NCBI GenBank assembly: GCA_012934845.2
Contig: WNNJ02001112.1
Coordinates: forward strand, 1-64,000
From: Pomphorhynchus laevis
Taxonomy: Eukaryota; Acanthocephala; Palaeacanthocephala; Echinorhynchida; Pomphorhynchidae
DNA length: 64,000 bases
Reading direction: 5' to 3'
The notes under the pieces were generated by a model. That model was not told where the DNA came from. It saw nothing but the letters and a program-made list of their open reading frames with translations, and did not search any database. How positions within the stretch are numbered: position 1 is the first letter of the stretch; each line of letters starts with the position of its first letter. This document shows, piece after piece, positions 1-12,127 of the stretch. A program made the position numbers and the translations under genes.

Positions 1-655
1 CGAAGTCCAGTCTATCAAGCAACACCATTTAGTATAAATGCCGTATTTCGTAAGAAATCCTGGACCGTTGTCTACTCAGCACATTCGTGCATTACTATTA
101 TACCTGCCGTATCCATTTAGGATCCAACGAGTGCAGCGACAATTCAGCAACAACCTCTGCCTAGTGTTTAAGGATGGTCCGCACAGCAATTCGATCTGGT
201 TAAGAGCGAAAGCCTCAGACAATTAAGCAAAGTGTCGGAAACGCCTTTATTCACAATGTCACACAGGCAACCGAAACGACCAGTGTGTACCTATTCTACT
301 GATGAGTGTTGCCGGGTACTCATCATTTCGATGCTGAAGTGGTCGTCTAGAAGTGACATGGTGACTAAAAGTCGTGAATCGAAGTCCAGTCTATCAAGCA
401 ACACCATTTAGTATAAATGCCGTATTTCGTAAGAAATCCTGGACCGTTGTCTACTCAGCACATTCGTGCATTACTATTATATATATACTAAATTGTGTTG
501 CTTGATAGACTGGACTTCGATTCACGACTTTCAGTCACCATGTCACTTCTAGACGACCACTTCAGCATCGAAATGATGAGTACCCGGCAACACTCATCAG
601 TAGAATGAGGTACACACTGGTCGTTTCAGTTGCCTGTGTGACATTGTGAATAAAG
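1..655. repeat. 379-bp tandem repeat with adjoining inverted copy
   Basis: The first 102 bases recur without change from position 380, so the left part is a tandem repeat with a period of 379 bp. Bases about 245-418 then reappear in reverse complement at about 484-655 with only a few mismatches, leaving a loop of about 65 bp. The inverted arm ends in AATAAA. The repeat is less AT-rich than its surroundings. Family unknown; no coding capacity that I can support. Confidence 0.75.
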
Positions 656-710
656 TATTTGAAAATTTGAGAAATTTAAAATATACAAATTATATATATA
701 TATATTACAA

Positions 711-788
711 CTATTTTAAATCATATACCACTCGCTTTGATTCTTCGATTGCGAAATCACTATCTTGTTCGTAAAGCGGTTCATATTG
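711..788 (-). CDS. Candidate terminal exon of a small secreted peptide gene
   Basis: On the minus strand a good acceptor (TTTGTTTTATAG) precedes 25 open codons and a TAG stop. The peptide starts QYEPLYEQDSDF, is strongly acidic, and ends SKRVVYDLK, which includes a possible basic cleavage site (KR). The acceptor is phase 0, which fits the phase-0 donor of the signal-peptide exon at 2296-2394. Joined directly, the two would give a 58-residue precursor with a 22-residue signal peptide. I do not recognise the family, other exons may lie between, and in AT-rich DNA a short open stretch behind a chance acceptor is possible. Confidence 0.27.
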   Translation of the reverse strand, partial: QYEPLYEQDSDFAIEESKRVVYDLK

Positions 789-2295
789 CTATAAAACAAA
801 CCAAATTGTTTAAAATTTACAAGGTAAAACTAAGTTGCATTTTAATAATTTATATTCATTTACAAGTACCTGAATAAACATTTAAAATGAGGACAATAAT
901 AAAATTACAAGCAAATCAGTGGTAACTATTCATATCAATTCAAACTATTTGTTAAGCAATATAATTGATCAATTGATAAGCAATATAATGTTATTGCAAG
1001 GGCATGTTCAATTTACAAGATGAAGAGCTGTTTTAATATTTTTTGAAATGTTAATTACATACGTTTTGATTGGTATCCTCTATATTAAACTAAATGTAGG
1101 AGATTGTTAACATTAGCTACTACTACGAATGAATTGATACTACTCTTTGACATATTAAAACTATCTTTTATAGTTGTTTTCTATAAATAACTGTTTTAGA
1201 CTGACTTATAGCCAGTTTTGCATAAACGTCAATATAATGTATCAAACCAGAGTAGTAATTTAAACCGCTACATTTTTGAGTTGTTCCGAGACAATCAAAA
1301 TATTGTCTCAATAATAGTTTCGGAAACTAATAGAGTTGTGATCGAAATTAACACAAAAGAATCAACGAATATTTTAAATCAAAACTGTGGAAATTAAAAG
1401 TAATGATCACTAATGACAATTATTGAACCACAGTTGCAACATTTTAAACATCTTATTAATTCTTCTCATTAAGAGGCGAAATAATACTGCTAAATACATA
1501 TCAGCTTCTTCAGGTGACATCAAATCCTTATCCAAATACATCCTATATTATTTATTATTCCATTCATAGAAATTGATTTTTATTTTAAATTTTTATTTTC
1601 TAAAATATTTTATAAATTTTAATTTTTTAATAAATAATTTATAGAGGGCATAATATAAAATCTAGCAAAAATTAACTGAGTAAGCAGCAAGTATTAAATT
1701 GGATTCTCCCGCATAACTGATTTAAGTTTATTTAAAGTTACTAAAATTAAAATATGAGTTTTTGTGTAGAATAGATGATCATGTCATTTGCATGTTTTGC
1801 GGATATCTTAAACTATTTATAACAGTGCACTTTCTTAATATTTTATCTGCATAAACTCTTAAACATCTTCTGACATATCAAAATTACTTAAGTTGACGAT
1901 ATTTTAATTCATATAAAAATTTTAATTTATAAATTCACAATTTTTTAAAATTCTTCCAGATCAACCTTTGAAGATATTTTTGTTTCACAATTATAAATGT
2001 TCGATTGACGTTGTTTGTATTATAGATTTGTGATTGTCATTAATAGATCGTGATTATATTATATTGTAAAACTTTAACATAGCAGGTATACGTTTTATTA
2101 ATAAATTGTTCTTGTAACGCTGACGATCATGCATATTCTTTATAAAATTCAATAAAAGTGTCGTTTTCAAATTATGTCGTAATTTGAAATTATATACTTA
2201 TTCCTCAACAAATATATAATACATTGGCTTTTATTGATGAAATTAAAATCTGTTTTTAAAGTTAGGGAATCTATATGTAACGAACAAAAGCTTAC
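789..2295. other. AT-rich stretch, possibly intron of the small-peptide gene
   Basis: Mostly low-complexity AT-rich sequence between the two candidate exons. The one coding-looking patch is the separate entry at 1410-1541. I see no RNA gene or recognisable transposon here. Confidence 0.4.
1410..1541 (-). other. Candidate small ORF or internal exon
   Basis: A 43-codon open stretch starts at an ATG directly behind an AG (AATAATATAG|G) and runs to TAG. It reads MYLDKDLMSPEEADMYLAVL and then an arginine-rich part (FRLLMRRINK). The amphipathic, non-AT-biased composition stands out from the flanks and looks protein-like. Its phase does not match the signal-peptide exon upstream, so it is either an independent small ORF, an exon of another splice form, or chance. 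No family recognised. Confidence 0.2.
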
Positions 2296-2394
2296 ATTAT
2301 TCATAGGTAATGCGTCGTATCTGTATTGAGCATTGACGATTGCTTCATTGATAATACATAGGACGAGAAACAATGCTAAGATTTTGTTAGTCAT
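2296..2394 (-). CDS. Signal-peptide first exon of an unknown secreted protein
   Basis: The ATG at 2394 opens a textbook signal peptide: MTNK, then a hydrophobic core (ILALFLVLCII), and a likely cleavage after VNA near residue 22. Eleven residues later (QYRYDALPMNN) the sequence continues into GTAAGC at 2295-2290, a strong splice donor in phase 0. Open frame continues past the donor but becomes AT-driven and loses protein character, so splicing is the better reading. The product would be secreted or type I membrane-bound. The downstream partner is unproven; the best candidate is the exon at 711-788. Confidence 0.45.
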
Positions 2395-2860
2395 TTTTTT
2401 AACTTGAACTGCGTAAACAAATAGCCCTGCAATTTAATCGAATTGTTGTAGATTTTCTTCTATTTAAAAGATTTTGAATACTTCTACAGCACAATTGGTG
2501 CTCTGTGATTTACTGTTAACAAAATCGTAGTAAAGTACGTTTGACATGTCGTTTTACCAAAATAACCACCAATATGTTTTGCTATTAGCAATTTCAATTT
2601 GATTTATTTGCACAATGATCAGTTAAACAGCATATAATGTAAGCTTGAAACATCGTATATTATAAATAATCTATTTTTAACATTCATACGTCAATAATAA
2701 TGCTTCTTTTATTTTACTTACCGAGAAATTTATAATAAGCGTTTCGAAATTATGAAGGTTTTAAATATTGTAAAAAAAACTCAAATTTTACAATCATCTT
2801 CAAATCGCATGCTTATCGCATATTTCGATTTTTATTATATTAACAAAACATCTCCCTGCA
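2395..2860. other. AT-rich spacer, upstream of the signal-peptide exon
   Basis: No gene or repeat recognised. It would hold the promoter of the minus-strand signal-peptide exon if that gene is real; I see no distinctive TATA placement that decides a start site. Confidence 0.4.
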
Positions 2861-4215
2861 TTGGCAGGTTTACTTAGTAACAAGGTTCCAAGCATAGATT
2901 TAAAGGTAGTAAGGTTAGTCTGGAAACCAAGTTTAAGGAGAATAGACTTCCAAATGAAAGGCTTGAAATGAGACATGAACGCATGCCAAAGATCGTCCGA
3001 TGACGAGGAATATGTAGCAACAAATGATGGTTTGAGTGAAATTATCTGAAGGGCGAATATTCAGCACCCTACAATGTTAGGTAAAGATACGGAGGGTGTG
3101 ATAAAATAAACGAAAAGCGAGAACGGCAGATTAATATAAAACGGCATATCAAAATACTGGCATCGAAGGAGTATTGTTGCTGCCATACGGAGGAGTATTG
3201 GTGCTGCAACGCGATACAGAGGGGAAGCAACACCAGATTGGGAGTTTGAGAAAACTGAGATGCAATAAGTAGACGAGATAGCAGGATGGAGTACATTAGA
3301 GTGTTGGAAATTGAAACATCGGTGGTTTTTCTAATGCAACGAATGTCATGGGGAAACGAATCTTTTTTGCGCAAATGATAAGAACGTGAGAGTAGTCTAT
3401 AATTACTCCGGGAAATGTTAGCGAATCATCGCAATGAAGGCGATAGCCATTGAAAACGAGAGCAGATAAGATTGAATCTGCATACGGGAAGGGTGGGTCC
3501 AGAGAATACCAGATTTCGTTGGATTTATCACAATTTTAATAGATGAAAGATGGTGAGATAGGGATTAGCAGGATGAAATTGAGGCGAGGAGAGTAGTTAA
3601 GTATAAGTTGGGTGCGGACGGATAGATAAGGATGTCATTTGCATATTGAATGACATAACATTTGAATGCTAATCAATAGGACCAAAATTTTCAAGAGTGA
3701 GGGATAACAAGATAGGGCCGAGTACAGAACCTTGCGGTACACAACGGGGTATAGCGAAAGATGCACTAACTGAATTTCTGGATGATATAGTGCAAATCGG
3801 CAAGTAAAATATGACGAAAACCACTTAAGCGTATAGGTGAGGAAGCCATAATGATGTCGAAGAGGTAAAGTAGGATACAGTGATCTAAAATGTTAAAAGT
3901 ATACGACAAATCAAGCGAATTGACCAGGGAAGTAAATTGTTGATCCCGAGTTAAGATAATCGACTGTCTTGTGACAAGCAGTTTCAGTGGAACTGTTTTT
4001 ACGGCATGTAGCTTGATATCGAGGAAGAAAGTTTGGCGAAGTAATACAATTATGTATTAGGGTGAATGGATTATGGCAGCCTTTCATGCATCGAGGAAGA
4101 TCTTTCGTCAAATACACCTGCTGAATTGTTTACGGAAGAAAAATAGTAGTGCGGGGGCAATACATTTAAAGACAGTTGTTGGTAAAGTATCATGAGGACA
4201 TGAAGAGTTGGTTGA
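2861..4215 (-). mobile_element. Decayed LINE fragment, reverse transcriptase to C-terminus (A/C-like)
   Basis: Minus-strand reverse-transcriptase landmarks occur in order but in several frames: a segment reading STETACHKTVDYL near 4010-3950 (compare STEIACLKVYNDL in the copies at 44 and 54 kb), VPQGSVLG near 3760-3730, a degenerate YAND catalytic box near 3650, and a thumb segment (LIASQFSQTPNLVLLPL) near 3260-3210. The end near 2870-2960 still reads like the family C-terminus (FQTNLTTFKSMLGTLLLS). The 5' half, including the endonuclease, is missing, as expected of a 5'-truncated insertion. It is old: many stops and shifts, and more diverged than the 40-55 kb copies. Confidence 0.75.
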
Positions 4216-7200
4216 ATAATAATCGTTAATGAACAAGTAAGCTTTAAATAGAAAAATAGATAAATAAATCAAATTGTTACTTAATAATCTTTGTTTTATC
4301 TTTTTGAATGTCTACTGTATGAAATCGAAGATTTTTCTTGTTGTGCTGCGAAGTTTCTCTCAATTTTTGTTTTATAAAACACAAAAATGTATCTCGAAAC
4401 GTGATACATTTCACGATTCGTAAAAACATGATTCGTTTTTGCCGTCTGTTAGTCCTCCTTTGCATCCAACAGTGGGAGGGATCTGGTACTGATTGGTCAT
4501 TGTGATGACGAAGTTGTATCAAATACTATTATCGTCGTTCTTCCGCGTCTGACTTAAAAGATTGTTAAAAAATGTTAAAAAACAAAATAATTTTAATATT
4601 GCAATCTTGGTATGTCCATAACTTTAAAGGCTTTTGTTGTTTCAAGCTAGAATTTCCTCTGTTTGCAGGATTATACGAAATTTGAAGATTTGTTGTGCTG
4701 TGAGGTTGTTCTCTATTTTTCATTCCAAATGTAAAAATTCCGAAAAAAGTATTTATTTAGATATTAATGTAATATTAATATTACATATTATTTAGATATC
4801 CAGATAGCCTTATTCTTAACAAAACCAATATTGATAAAGAAGGTGTATATCTAGATATGAACATTAAATTAATATCAATTAAAACTACTATTAATTTATA
4901 TCGTAAAGATGACATTTAAATTTACAAGAAACATATTTTGCATGAGCATTCATGCATACAATATAATATTAAATATAATATATTAAATTATAAAATTTTA
5001 AGAATACTTTAATAGATACATATTTTAAACTAGGTTACTATAAAAATATCATTAAAAGAAAATAATAAAATATATAAATCCTTAAAATATCATTAAAAAT
5101 AGAGTTTAACTTTTAAGTTTATATTTTTAACACTTTTTAAAACTTTTTAAAATTAGGAATCGTGGAATTACATTGGTGGCATATATTAAGCCTCGCTACT
5201 TTGTTGGGTCGATTGAGGAATTGCACGGAAACTTGATAACAGAGCGGTTCCTCCTGATAGCCTCTAATATTCTTTATGTATTAAAGATTTAACATCGCAT
5301 TAATCAATTATTAATCAATTTGTAAAAATTGAATAATTTGAAAATTCTTACATAAATAAATCTAAATTATATAAATCTTCAGATCGAAATATTTATATTA
5401 TTTAAGTTTATGTAAAAAATATATTAACTGACTAGTTAATTGGTAACTGACTCAGTCAACTGATCTGATTTATTTCCTTTGATATGCTTTTACTTTGTGT
5501 TTTCTTGCAGGTAAACACAAAGTAATTTGTCTTACTTACAGGAGTGAAAAAACACAGTTTTTATAAGGGTTAATATTTTTGCAGTGGATGTTAAAAACGT
5601 GTTTCTAAATAATATTTATAATTTATTCTTTTAAATAATAACACTGATATTTATTTATATCGGTTTATTTCTAAATGCAACTTTTGACAGGCACACATGT
5701 TTGAGAACATAAATTATTTTTATCTGTATTGTAATTAAGATAGCTGCAACTAACGTACATTGATGAATTTATTCCTCTCTTCTACGTTGACCTGTTAATT
5801 AATAATTGATTTAAAGATGCCATCTTTGCACATAGATTCCATCTTAGTATAAGCGTTATCAAATAATGATTTTACCTACAGATGCGCTTTGATATATTTT
5901 CTAAAAACTGTTCTTCTCATATATTATTGAAAACAGTTGCTAGATTCCATCTTCGAGTTTTGTAATAATTCGTATTTAATATTTGCTACAATTGATGTAT
6001 GCAATTAGCTAATCAGAAATACAAACAAAATTCCAAGTGTGCTTAGCATGCTGTCTTGAATTAAATTTGCCTGAATCTACAGGTGAATATTGTTAAGAAG
6101 TTGGTTAGATAATTTAGTACGCTTTAATACGATACTGGTACACTATGAATTTTTAAAAGGTAAATTAAATATTCTGAATTGTCAAATACTTGCTCGTTTA
6201 CCTCAATTATAATTTATTAAATCGTTATTTGTTTTCTTATTTCTTTTTATCATTTTTATTATAATTTCCCAATCATAAAATGACTCGGAATTATATAGAC
6301 AACAATAACAATGTTCTATCGCTTTTATGAATGATAATTTGTGATAAAAATACAATCGTATTCGTGTTCCTAATTAAATTATATGTTTATTTATTTTTTT
6401 TATTTATACTTTATAAATAAAATTACTTATTTATTAATTATTATTTATTTATATATTTATAAACTTTTATAATTTTATATTTTATATGTTCATGAATATT
6501 TGGTAAATTAATAATTATTAAATTAATCATGTCTTTGTTTTCAAACAAAATATGTAGTCTAGCTTTAATCCATATCTAACTTTAATCCATATTTAACTTT
6601 AATGCATACCAACTTTAAATTTAACTTTAATGCATACCAACTTTAATTTAAAAGCTATTGATTTAACAAAATTTATGTTAAACCTATCAATTTTATTTAT
6701 TAAATTTAATAAATTAAATTTTATTAAATTCTATAAATTTTATATTTTAATCTGCTCTTTCTTAAATTACGTTTTTTATTTTGGAATTTTATAAGAATAC
6801 TCAAGTCTTTATTTATTTAGATTTCTGGAACAAAATGTCTTTATTTATTATTAAATGAAATAAGTACGCTTAAATGAAACGGAGTATTTTTAATGTAAAA
6901 TTTCTTTATTTTTATTGTTTTTGTATTTTAATTCTTGGTGAAAAGGCCAAATATCTAGAAGTAAAATTAAAGCGTAAAACTAAAAGTCGGTACGTGAAAT
7001 AAAAAACTAATTAGAAATTAGAAATTATTAAGTCATAAATTTTTATACGTAGAAATAAATTTCATATTATTTGCGTAAGCAGTTATTGTTTAGTAACTAT
7101 TATAAGAGACAAGACGAATCAAATTTAATATCAATAATTGATAAATTCTGCAAAATATTTGCTGAGAATAGTTTATTTTGTAATGAATTAACGAAAGCTT

Positions 7201-8640
7201 AAGTTTAATACATCCAGTATTGCCTTTCCATTTGTTAATTTTGTTTTATTAATCAGTTCATAAAATAATGGTTATAAAATTATTTTTTAAGATATTCATA
7301 TTTTTTATAATCTTATTTTTAGTAAGATATTGGATAAGATAATCATATTTCATAAGAGGAAGTTCACAAACATGGTATGCTTTAAAAATTCTTACTTTAT
7401 GTAAATCTAAATTATAAAATTCGAAGATTACAATATTTATTATTTTTTAATTATTTAATATTTAATATTAATTTAATATTAATATTTAATTATTTAATAT
7501 TATTTAATGTTATTTGTATTGTATTCTCTGAAGATATCCAAAAGTATTTTTATAAAGTAAATATTAAACAGAAAAAATAAATATTAAATATAAAAATAAA
7601 TATTTTTTAATATTAAAATTTCTTTAATTCTGAATTTAATAAGTTAAGAATTTTCATACCTTTTAAAATTTTTATAATTTTTAATTATTTTTATTATATT
7701 TTAATAATCATTTTATAGCTATACTTTTACGAATGGATTAATAGAAAATATACATCAATTATATCCTTATATATTGTAGCTAAGATGTCAAAAATTATTG
7801 TTCAAAATAATTGGTAAAATAGATCAGATAACTGAAACTACCTATTTTATATATAAATTTAACAAAAATAAATAATTATATAAATCTTTACAATTAATAT
7901 TTATATAACAATAAAATTTATTAAATTTAAAAAATTATTAAATTGAAAAAAATAAATAATTAATTAAAAATTATTATTAATATTAATTATTATTTTATTA
8001 TTAAAAAATTAAATAATTTTAAAAACTATTAAATATTTATTAATTTTTTGTTATAAATTTATTTGTTGTCAAAATTTAATTAATGTTATGTTAAGTGGGA
8101 GTAAACTAATAACAATTATAGAAACAAATAAATATTTCAATAATTTTGTACTTTTAATTCTAAATTATTCTCTTAATAAAAAAATGGTCTTGAATTTATT
8201 CAGACGTCTTTAGTAAAAATATTGTGGCCTAAAATATTAAACTAGTACAGATGTTACTTTCTTTAAATGCGTTGTCCCCACATTATTAAAAACTTTTAAA
8301 TTTTTTAATTTGCCCAGAAATAATTTACTTTGATATCAAATGTAATATTGAAATCGCACATTTAGAATTAGAATGTACGCCTGAATGCGCCTGAATTTTA
8401 ATACGATATCAATCTACATTTCGATATAAGAGATATTTACGAAGTACCAAGACTAAAGAGCCAATTCTAAAGACTTAAATAAAACTTTGAGCTAAAACTT
8501 AAATTATATGAAATTATAAATAGCTAGGTAAGTTAGTGTTTGAACGCATATGTTCTATAATGATATAATCAAACTACATTTATTAATCTGGGATTTTGTG
8601 TGTTGTGCTAAGAATATGTCCACTTATATATGAAATTATA
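4216..8640. other. Long AT-rich intergenic stretch without recognisable genes
   Basis: Almost entirely AT-rich, low-complexity DNA. Less biased islands occur at about 4440-4700 and 5150-5270, but no supported gene reads through them; segments near 4310-4400 and 4620-4740 resemble each other loosely. A small cluster of repeated ACTTTAAT words lies near 6570-6650. A strong-looking acceptor at about 5513 (TTTTCTTGCAG) opens only a short frame and sits inside a short palindrome. Confidence 0.5.
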
Positions 8641-9017
8641 TATTTAAATGTATTTAATTTGTAAACAAGATTTTATACAAATAATACTTAAATTATTACT
8701 TTTTCAATATTAAAAATTATAAAATAATACGCCTGAATATGAATATACATTCAATATACAGAAGCCAAACTGATTATCTAAAACTATCCAAAGGAAATAA
8801 AATAACTTGAAATTGGGAAAAATTATGTGAAAACTGAAATTCTCTGAGAAAATTTGAACGAAAATAACATCATAAGTCCTATGAGACACATTTATGTACC
8901 AAAACTGAAATATCCGAATGTAGGTAGTTTCGAAATTATATTTTAAATCGTATTTAATTTTCAAACAAGATCAAATAAGGAAAATATTATTACTAAAATT
9001 AATATTATTACTAATAT

Positions 9018-9046
9018 CCCGCTTACTAATAATTTTAGTAAGCGGG
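9018..9046. other. Perfect 11-bp stem-loop downstream of the MARVEL-like gene (left arm)
   Basis: CCCGCTTACTA, a 7-nt loop and its exact reverse complement form a GC-rich hairpin in very AT-rich DNA, about 465 bp beyond the stop codon. The same hairpin exists in the right arm at 15045-15073. It could be a transposon relic or an RNA structure; no function can be assigned. Confidence 0.6.
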
Positions 9047-9511
9047 TAATTTTTATGGATAAATAATAAATAATATACTTTGTATGAGAATAAGATACTA
9101 GATAATCAATTTCATCAATTGAAAAAGGTCATCAACTTTCATTTGTCCTCGCTGAATTGATAGGAAGAGAAATAGAGTTAAAACCTTATAACATAGTAGT
9201 TATTTCTGATGATCTCAACTCAAAAAATTCGCTTTTAATAGTAAAATTATAAAATCAAAAATTAATTTAAAATTAAGAATTATCAATGAACGCCAATCTT
9301 GTTTAGTCGAAACTAATAATCTAAAAATGAATATATAATATTCATTATAAATTTAATATATAATATGAATAATTCAAAATTAGTTGTTGTAGATATTCTC
9401 GTATTTTATAAAACAAATCAATTTATATTATTGGTTTAAATATCATAAAATATGTTAGATGATCATTTGACGGGAAAATATTCAATTCAATGAAGAACAA
9501 CAGGCCGTCAA

Positions 9512-9895
9512 TTATCTAAATCTAAATACACATTCGATACTAAAGAATAATGTCATTGCCAGGCTAATGATGCCTCCAAGTAAATTGTAAACGTAAATTC
9601 TAGTAGCTACAGTAGATAGTAAGGTAATCGTTACCGACAGTGATACAAGGGCCATTAATATGTTCCATATCCTCACATAGCTATTATTCAAAGCAGCACA
9701 TAAGAAGGCCATCAAAATGAATATTACTAGAAACTCCAACGTCATTATTGTACCAAAAGTAATCAAACATATTTGATAATTGAATATTGATGTACATGAA
9801 TGTCCAACTAAATGCAGTATGATTAAACCTGCTCCACAGAGTAATTCCAGTAGATTCATGACGCCTCTTATAGTACTTAAATATGCGTACTCCAT
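9512..9895 (-). CDS. Four-transmembrane MARVEL-like protein, copy 1
   Basis: A complete 127-codon single-exon frame from ATG (9895) to stop. Four hydrophobic segments are evident at about residues 12-33, 42-68, 77-99 and 104-123, with short polar links and a basic C-terminal FRFR. Size, the asparagine and glycine near TM1 (GVMNLLELLCG) and the layout fit the MARVEL family of membrane-apposition and vesicle-trafficking proteins (MAL, CMTM, singles bar type), though I cannot exclude another small tetraspanning family. Both ends would be cytoplasmic. The protein is identical to the inverted copy at 14196-14579 and a clear paralogue of 11278-11658. The upstream flank has TATA-like words about 90-120 bp before the ATG. 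Sequence conservation of the frame suggests a functional gene, but recent duplication alone could explain it. Confidence 0.75.
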   Translation of the reverse strand: MEYAYLSTIRGVMNLLELLCGAGLIILHLVGHSCTSIFNYQICLITFGTIMTLEFLVIFILMAFLCAALNNSYVRIWNILMALVSLSVTITLLSTVATRIYVYNLLGGIISLAMTLFFSIECVFRFR

Positions 9896-10201
9896 TAGTT
9901 AAAATCGACTTCAAATTTGTAAAAATAATTAACGCACTTGATATAATAGGATTTGTGAATTCTAAGATCACATATATACCTTATTTTGTATATAGCATTT
10001 ACGCGTTCTGAGCTACTAGACCTTAACGATACATTTTTACTAGAACGACATTTTCTTGCTTGCGAATTTACTTATTTGGCAATTATTTTCTATTGCAATG
10101 TAATTTTTATAGAATTATCGGCGCAAGAAATTGTTTTCTTTGTTTAATTTAGATAACATATTCGTTGAAGCAAACTTTGAAGCATTAAATTATAAAATGC
10201 T

Positions 10202-10380
10202 AAGTTATATAGCCTTAGATATCAAATTTTAGGGAATGAATATCTTTTTTTTTAACTGTGAAATTTGATTAACTTAATAGTAAATACAATCATGTTGTAA
10301 GTTAATGAATATCTGGATAATTTATATGATAATTTATATTTTACGACTTACATACTTTTAAAACAAGTATATTGACTAGT
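10202..10380. other. Degenerate inner extension of the inverted duplication
   Basis: Parts of this stretch (for example around GGGAATGAATATC and the ACGACTTACATA word) reappear inverted at about 13330-13440, with more mismatches and gaps than the main arms. No coding content. Confidence 0.5.
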
Positions 10381-10429
10381 CGTCAACATACTAGGTTTAA
10401 TTTCACCACAGTAAACTAGATATTAACAG

Positions 10430-10960
10430 TTAATAAGAATGAATTTAGTCATTTATAATAAGACAGAATATGTCTATACATTGTAAATTAAATGATGGAA
10501 AACAAAGCGTAAAGTCCAGAATTATCCTATCTATTAATTTAGTTTTAAATTCAAAATTCGAAAACTATGAATTTGGTCATTTGTAAAATAAATAAGGAGT
10601 ATCCCATTTGGCTTATGATATTAAATCACACCATTTGAAAAAGTTTTAACTTCAAATTATAGTTATTTTCGGAATATAAGTCGACATTAAAAATAAAAAT
10701 CATTTGATCGTTTTTCTGTAAAGACAAAATATGTCTATACATTTTCAAATCTTGATGGAAAACAAAGCGTGCAGTCCAGAATTATCTATTAATTTAGTTT
10801 TAAATTCAAAATTCGAAAACAATGAATTTGGTCATTTGTAAAATAAATAAGGAGTATCCCATTTGGTTTAAAACATTAAAAATGAAAATCATTTGTCTAT
10901 ACATTTTCAAATCTTAATGAAAAACAGTCAAGAATTATCCTATATATAAATTTGGTTTTA
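10430..10960. repeat. Tandem repeat, two good copies and one partial, about 262-bp period
   Basis: A unit that begins near a TATGTCTATACATT word and runs through GGAGTATCCCATTTGG occurs at about 10460-10615 and again at about 10725-10865, with a third shorter copy from about 10890. The conserved core includes the phrase AATTTGGTCATTTGTAAAAT. The first two are highly similar. No coding capacity seen. Confidence 0.8.
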
Positions 10961-11277
10961 AGTATTTTTCAAACTTTTAAGTAATTTTTGAATACAGGCT
11001 TCCTTTAAAATGTATATTTCGACACCTTTTTAAGTGGACACGATTTTCACCGATAAATACGTTATAAAAATTAGTGTATAAGTGACTGTAATTCATCGGA
11101 AGTTTGTAATGAACGCAGCGTGTTATGTCAGCTGCCACTCTCTTGTTCACAAAAGTATTTTTTTACTGAAAATTGTTTAATTTGAATAATTTCTTATTTA
11201 ATAAGCAATTTATTGATATGTAAAACAGTTGCTTAATTCAATCTCTCTCATATCGAACAGATGATTATTTTTCTTCA

Positions 11278-11658
11278 TTAGCGAAACCTAAAAATACATT
11301 CGACTACAAAAAATACCGTCATTGCAATGGCTGCGATTCCTCCAAGTAAATTCATAACACATGTCTTTGTACCAACAGTTGACAGTAACACAATTCCAAT
11401 AGTCAACGAAACCACCCCTAGGATGATGTCCCATACAGCCACCAATTTGTCGTCAAGTGAACTGAATATACTTGCTAGAAGTATAAAAAGGGCCAACGAG
11501 GCCACCGTCATTATCGCACCGAAACAAAATAGATACGCTGATTGGTTAAGCACATATGAGCATCCTTGATGGACTAGAAGTAAAACTAACACCAGGATTC
11601 CGCAAATTATTTCAGCTAGATTCATTATTCCAGGTATAGATGTAATATACGAACTCAT
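11278..11658 (-). CDS. Four-transmembrane MARVEL-like protein, diverged paralogue
   Basis: A complete 126-codon single-exon frame, ATG at 11658. Four hydrophobic segments at about residues 10-31, 41-67, 76-98 and 102-122 align without gaps of note to the protein of 9512-9895: both share IMNL or VMNL in TM1, GTIMT or GAIMT in TM2, WNILM or WDIIL at TM3, LLSTV, NLLGGI, and the ending VEC or IEC, then FRFR. Many positions differ, so this duplication is much older than the one that made the inverted arms. It lies in the spacer between the arms and on the same strand as the left-arm copy. The same membrane-trafficking role is inferred from family resemblance only. Confidence 0.75.
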   Translation of the reverse strand: MSSYITSIPGIMNLAEIICGILVLVLLLVHQGCSYVLNQSAYLFCFGAIMTVASLALFILLASIFSSLDDKLVAVWDIILGVVSLTIGIVLLSTVGTKTCVMNLLGGIAAIAMTVFFVVECIFRFR

Positions 11659-11659
11659 T

Positions 11660-12127
11660 GTTAATTTCTATATCTTACTGGTTGCGAATCGGCTCTACTA
11701 GCAGGTGAACTTTATTCTATCGTAAAGCCTTTAAAGCTTTTATTTATAGTTTCTATTATCTTATCTGTATATTTTCAAAAACTTGCGATCGGCGATTAAA
11801 TTTCTTTATTATCTAATCGATATCTGTTTTTTTTCACTCCGTAATGAAAACGTAAGCTGTTGCGTAATACAATTTACAGATGGAATTGATAACCCAGATA
11901 CAATATGATCATACAAAAGCAACAATATGATAACCGAAAACAAGAACATTATATAGCCGATTTCCTACATATTTTTACAATTTTACATCATCACTTTCCT
12001 AATTTAGAAAGTCACGCTGTCTTTGATAATAAAAAAAGGTCATAATTTGACCTTTATATTGACCTTTTATTTTGAAAGTATGATCGACTACAATTAGATT
12101 ATCAAAACGGAATGTAAATTATCAAAT
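11660..12127. other. Spacer upstream of the diverged MARVEL-like gene
   Basis: AT-rich with no recognisable gene. It contains the presumed 5' flank of the gene ending at 11658; no motif is clear enough to call a promoter. Confidence 0.35.

Larger units (their letters stand above)
8641..10201 (-). repeat. Left arm of a large inverted duplication
   Basis: This segment is the reverse complement of 13893-15450 with only scattered single-base differences over about 1.55 kb; the encoded 127-residue proteins are identical. The outer boundary falls near 8640 inside a roughly 300-bp repeat unit. The inner boundary near 10201 is followed by weaker similarity of 10205-10375 to 13330-13440, so the original duplication was longer and the right arm carries an extra 450 bp (13441-13892). 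Confidence 0.9.

Noticed and set aside
38-226. 62-codon open frame at the window start
   Set aside because: It crosses the border of the 379-bp repeat and its inner half is not preserved in the second copy; no family resemblance.
5513-5575. Strong acceptor TTTTCTTGCAG followed by an open stretch
   Set aside because: The frame is 19 codons at most, sits in a short palindrome and has no partner donor.
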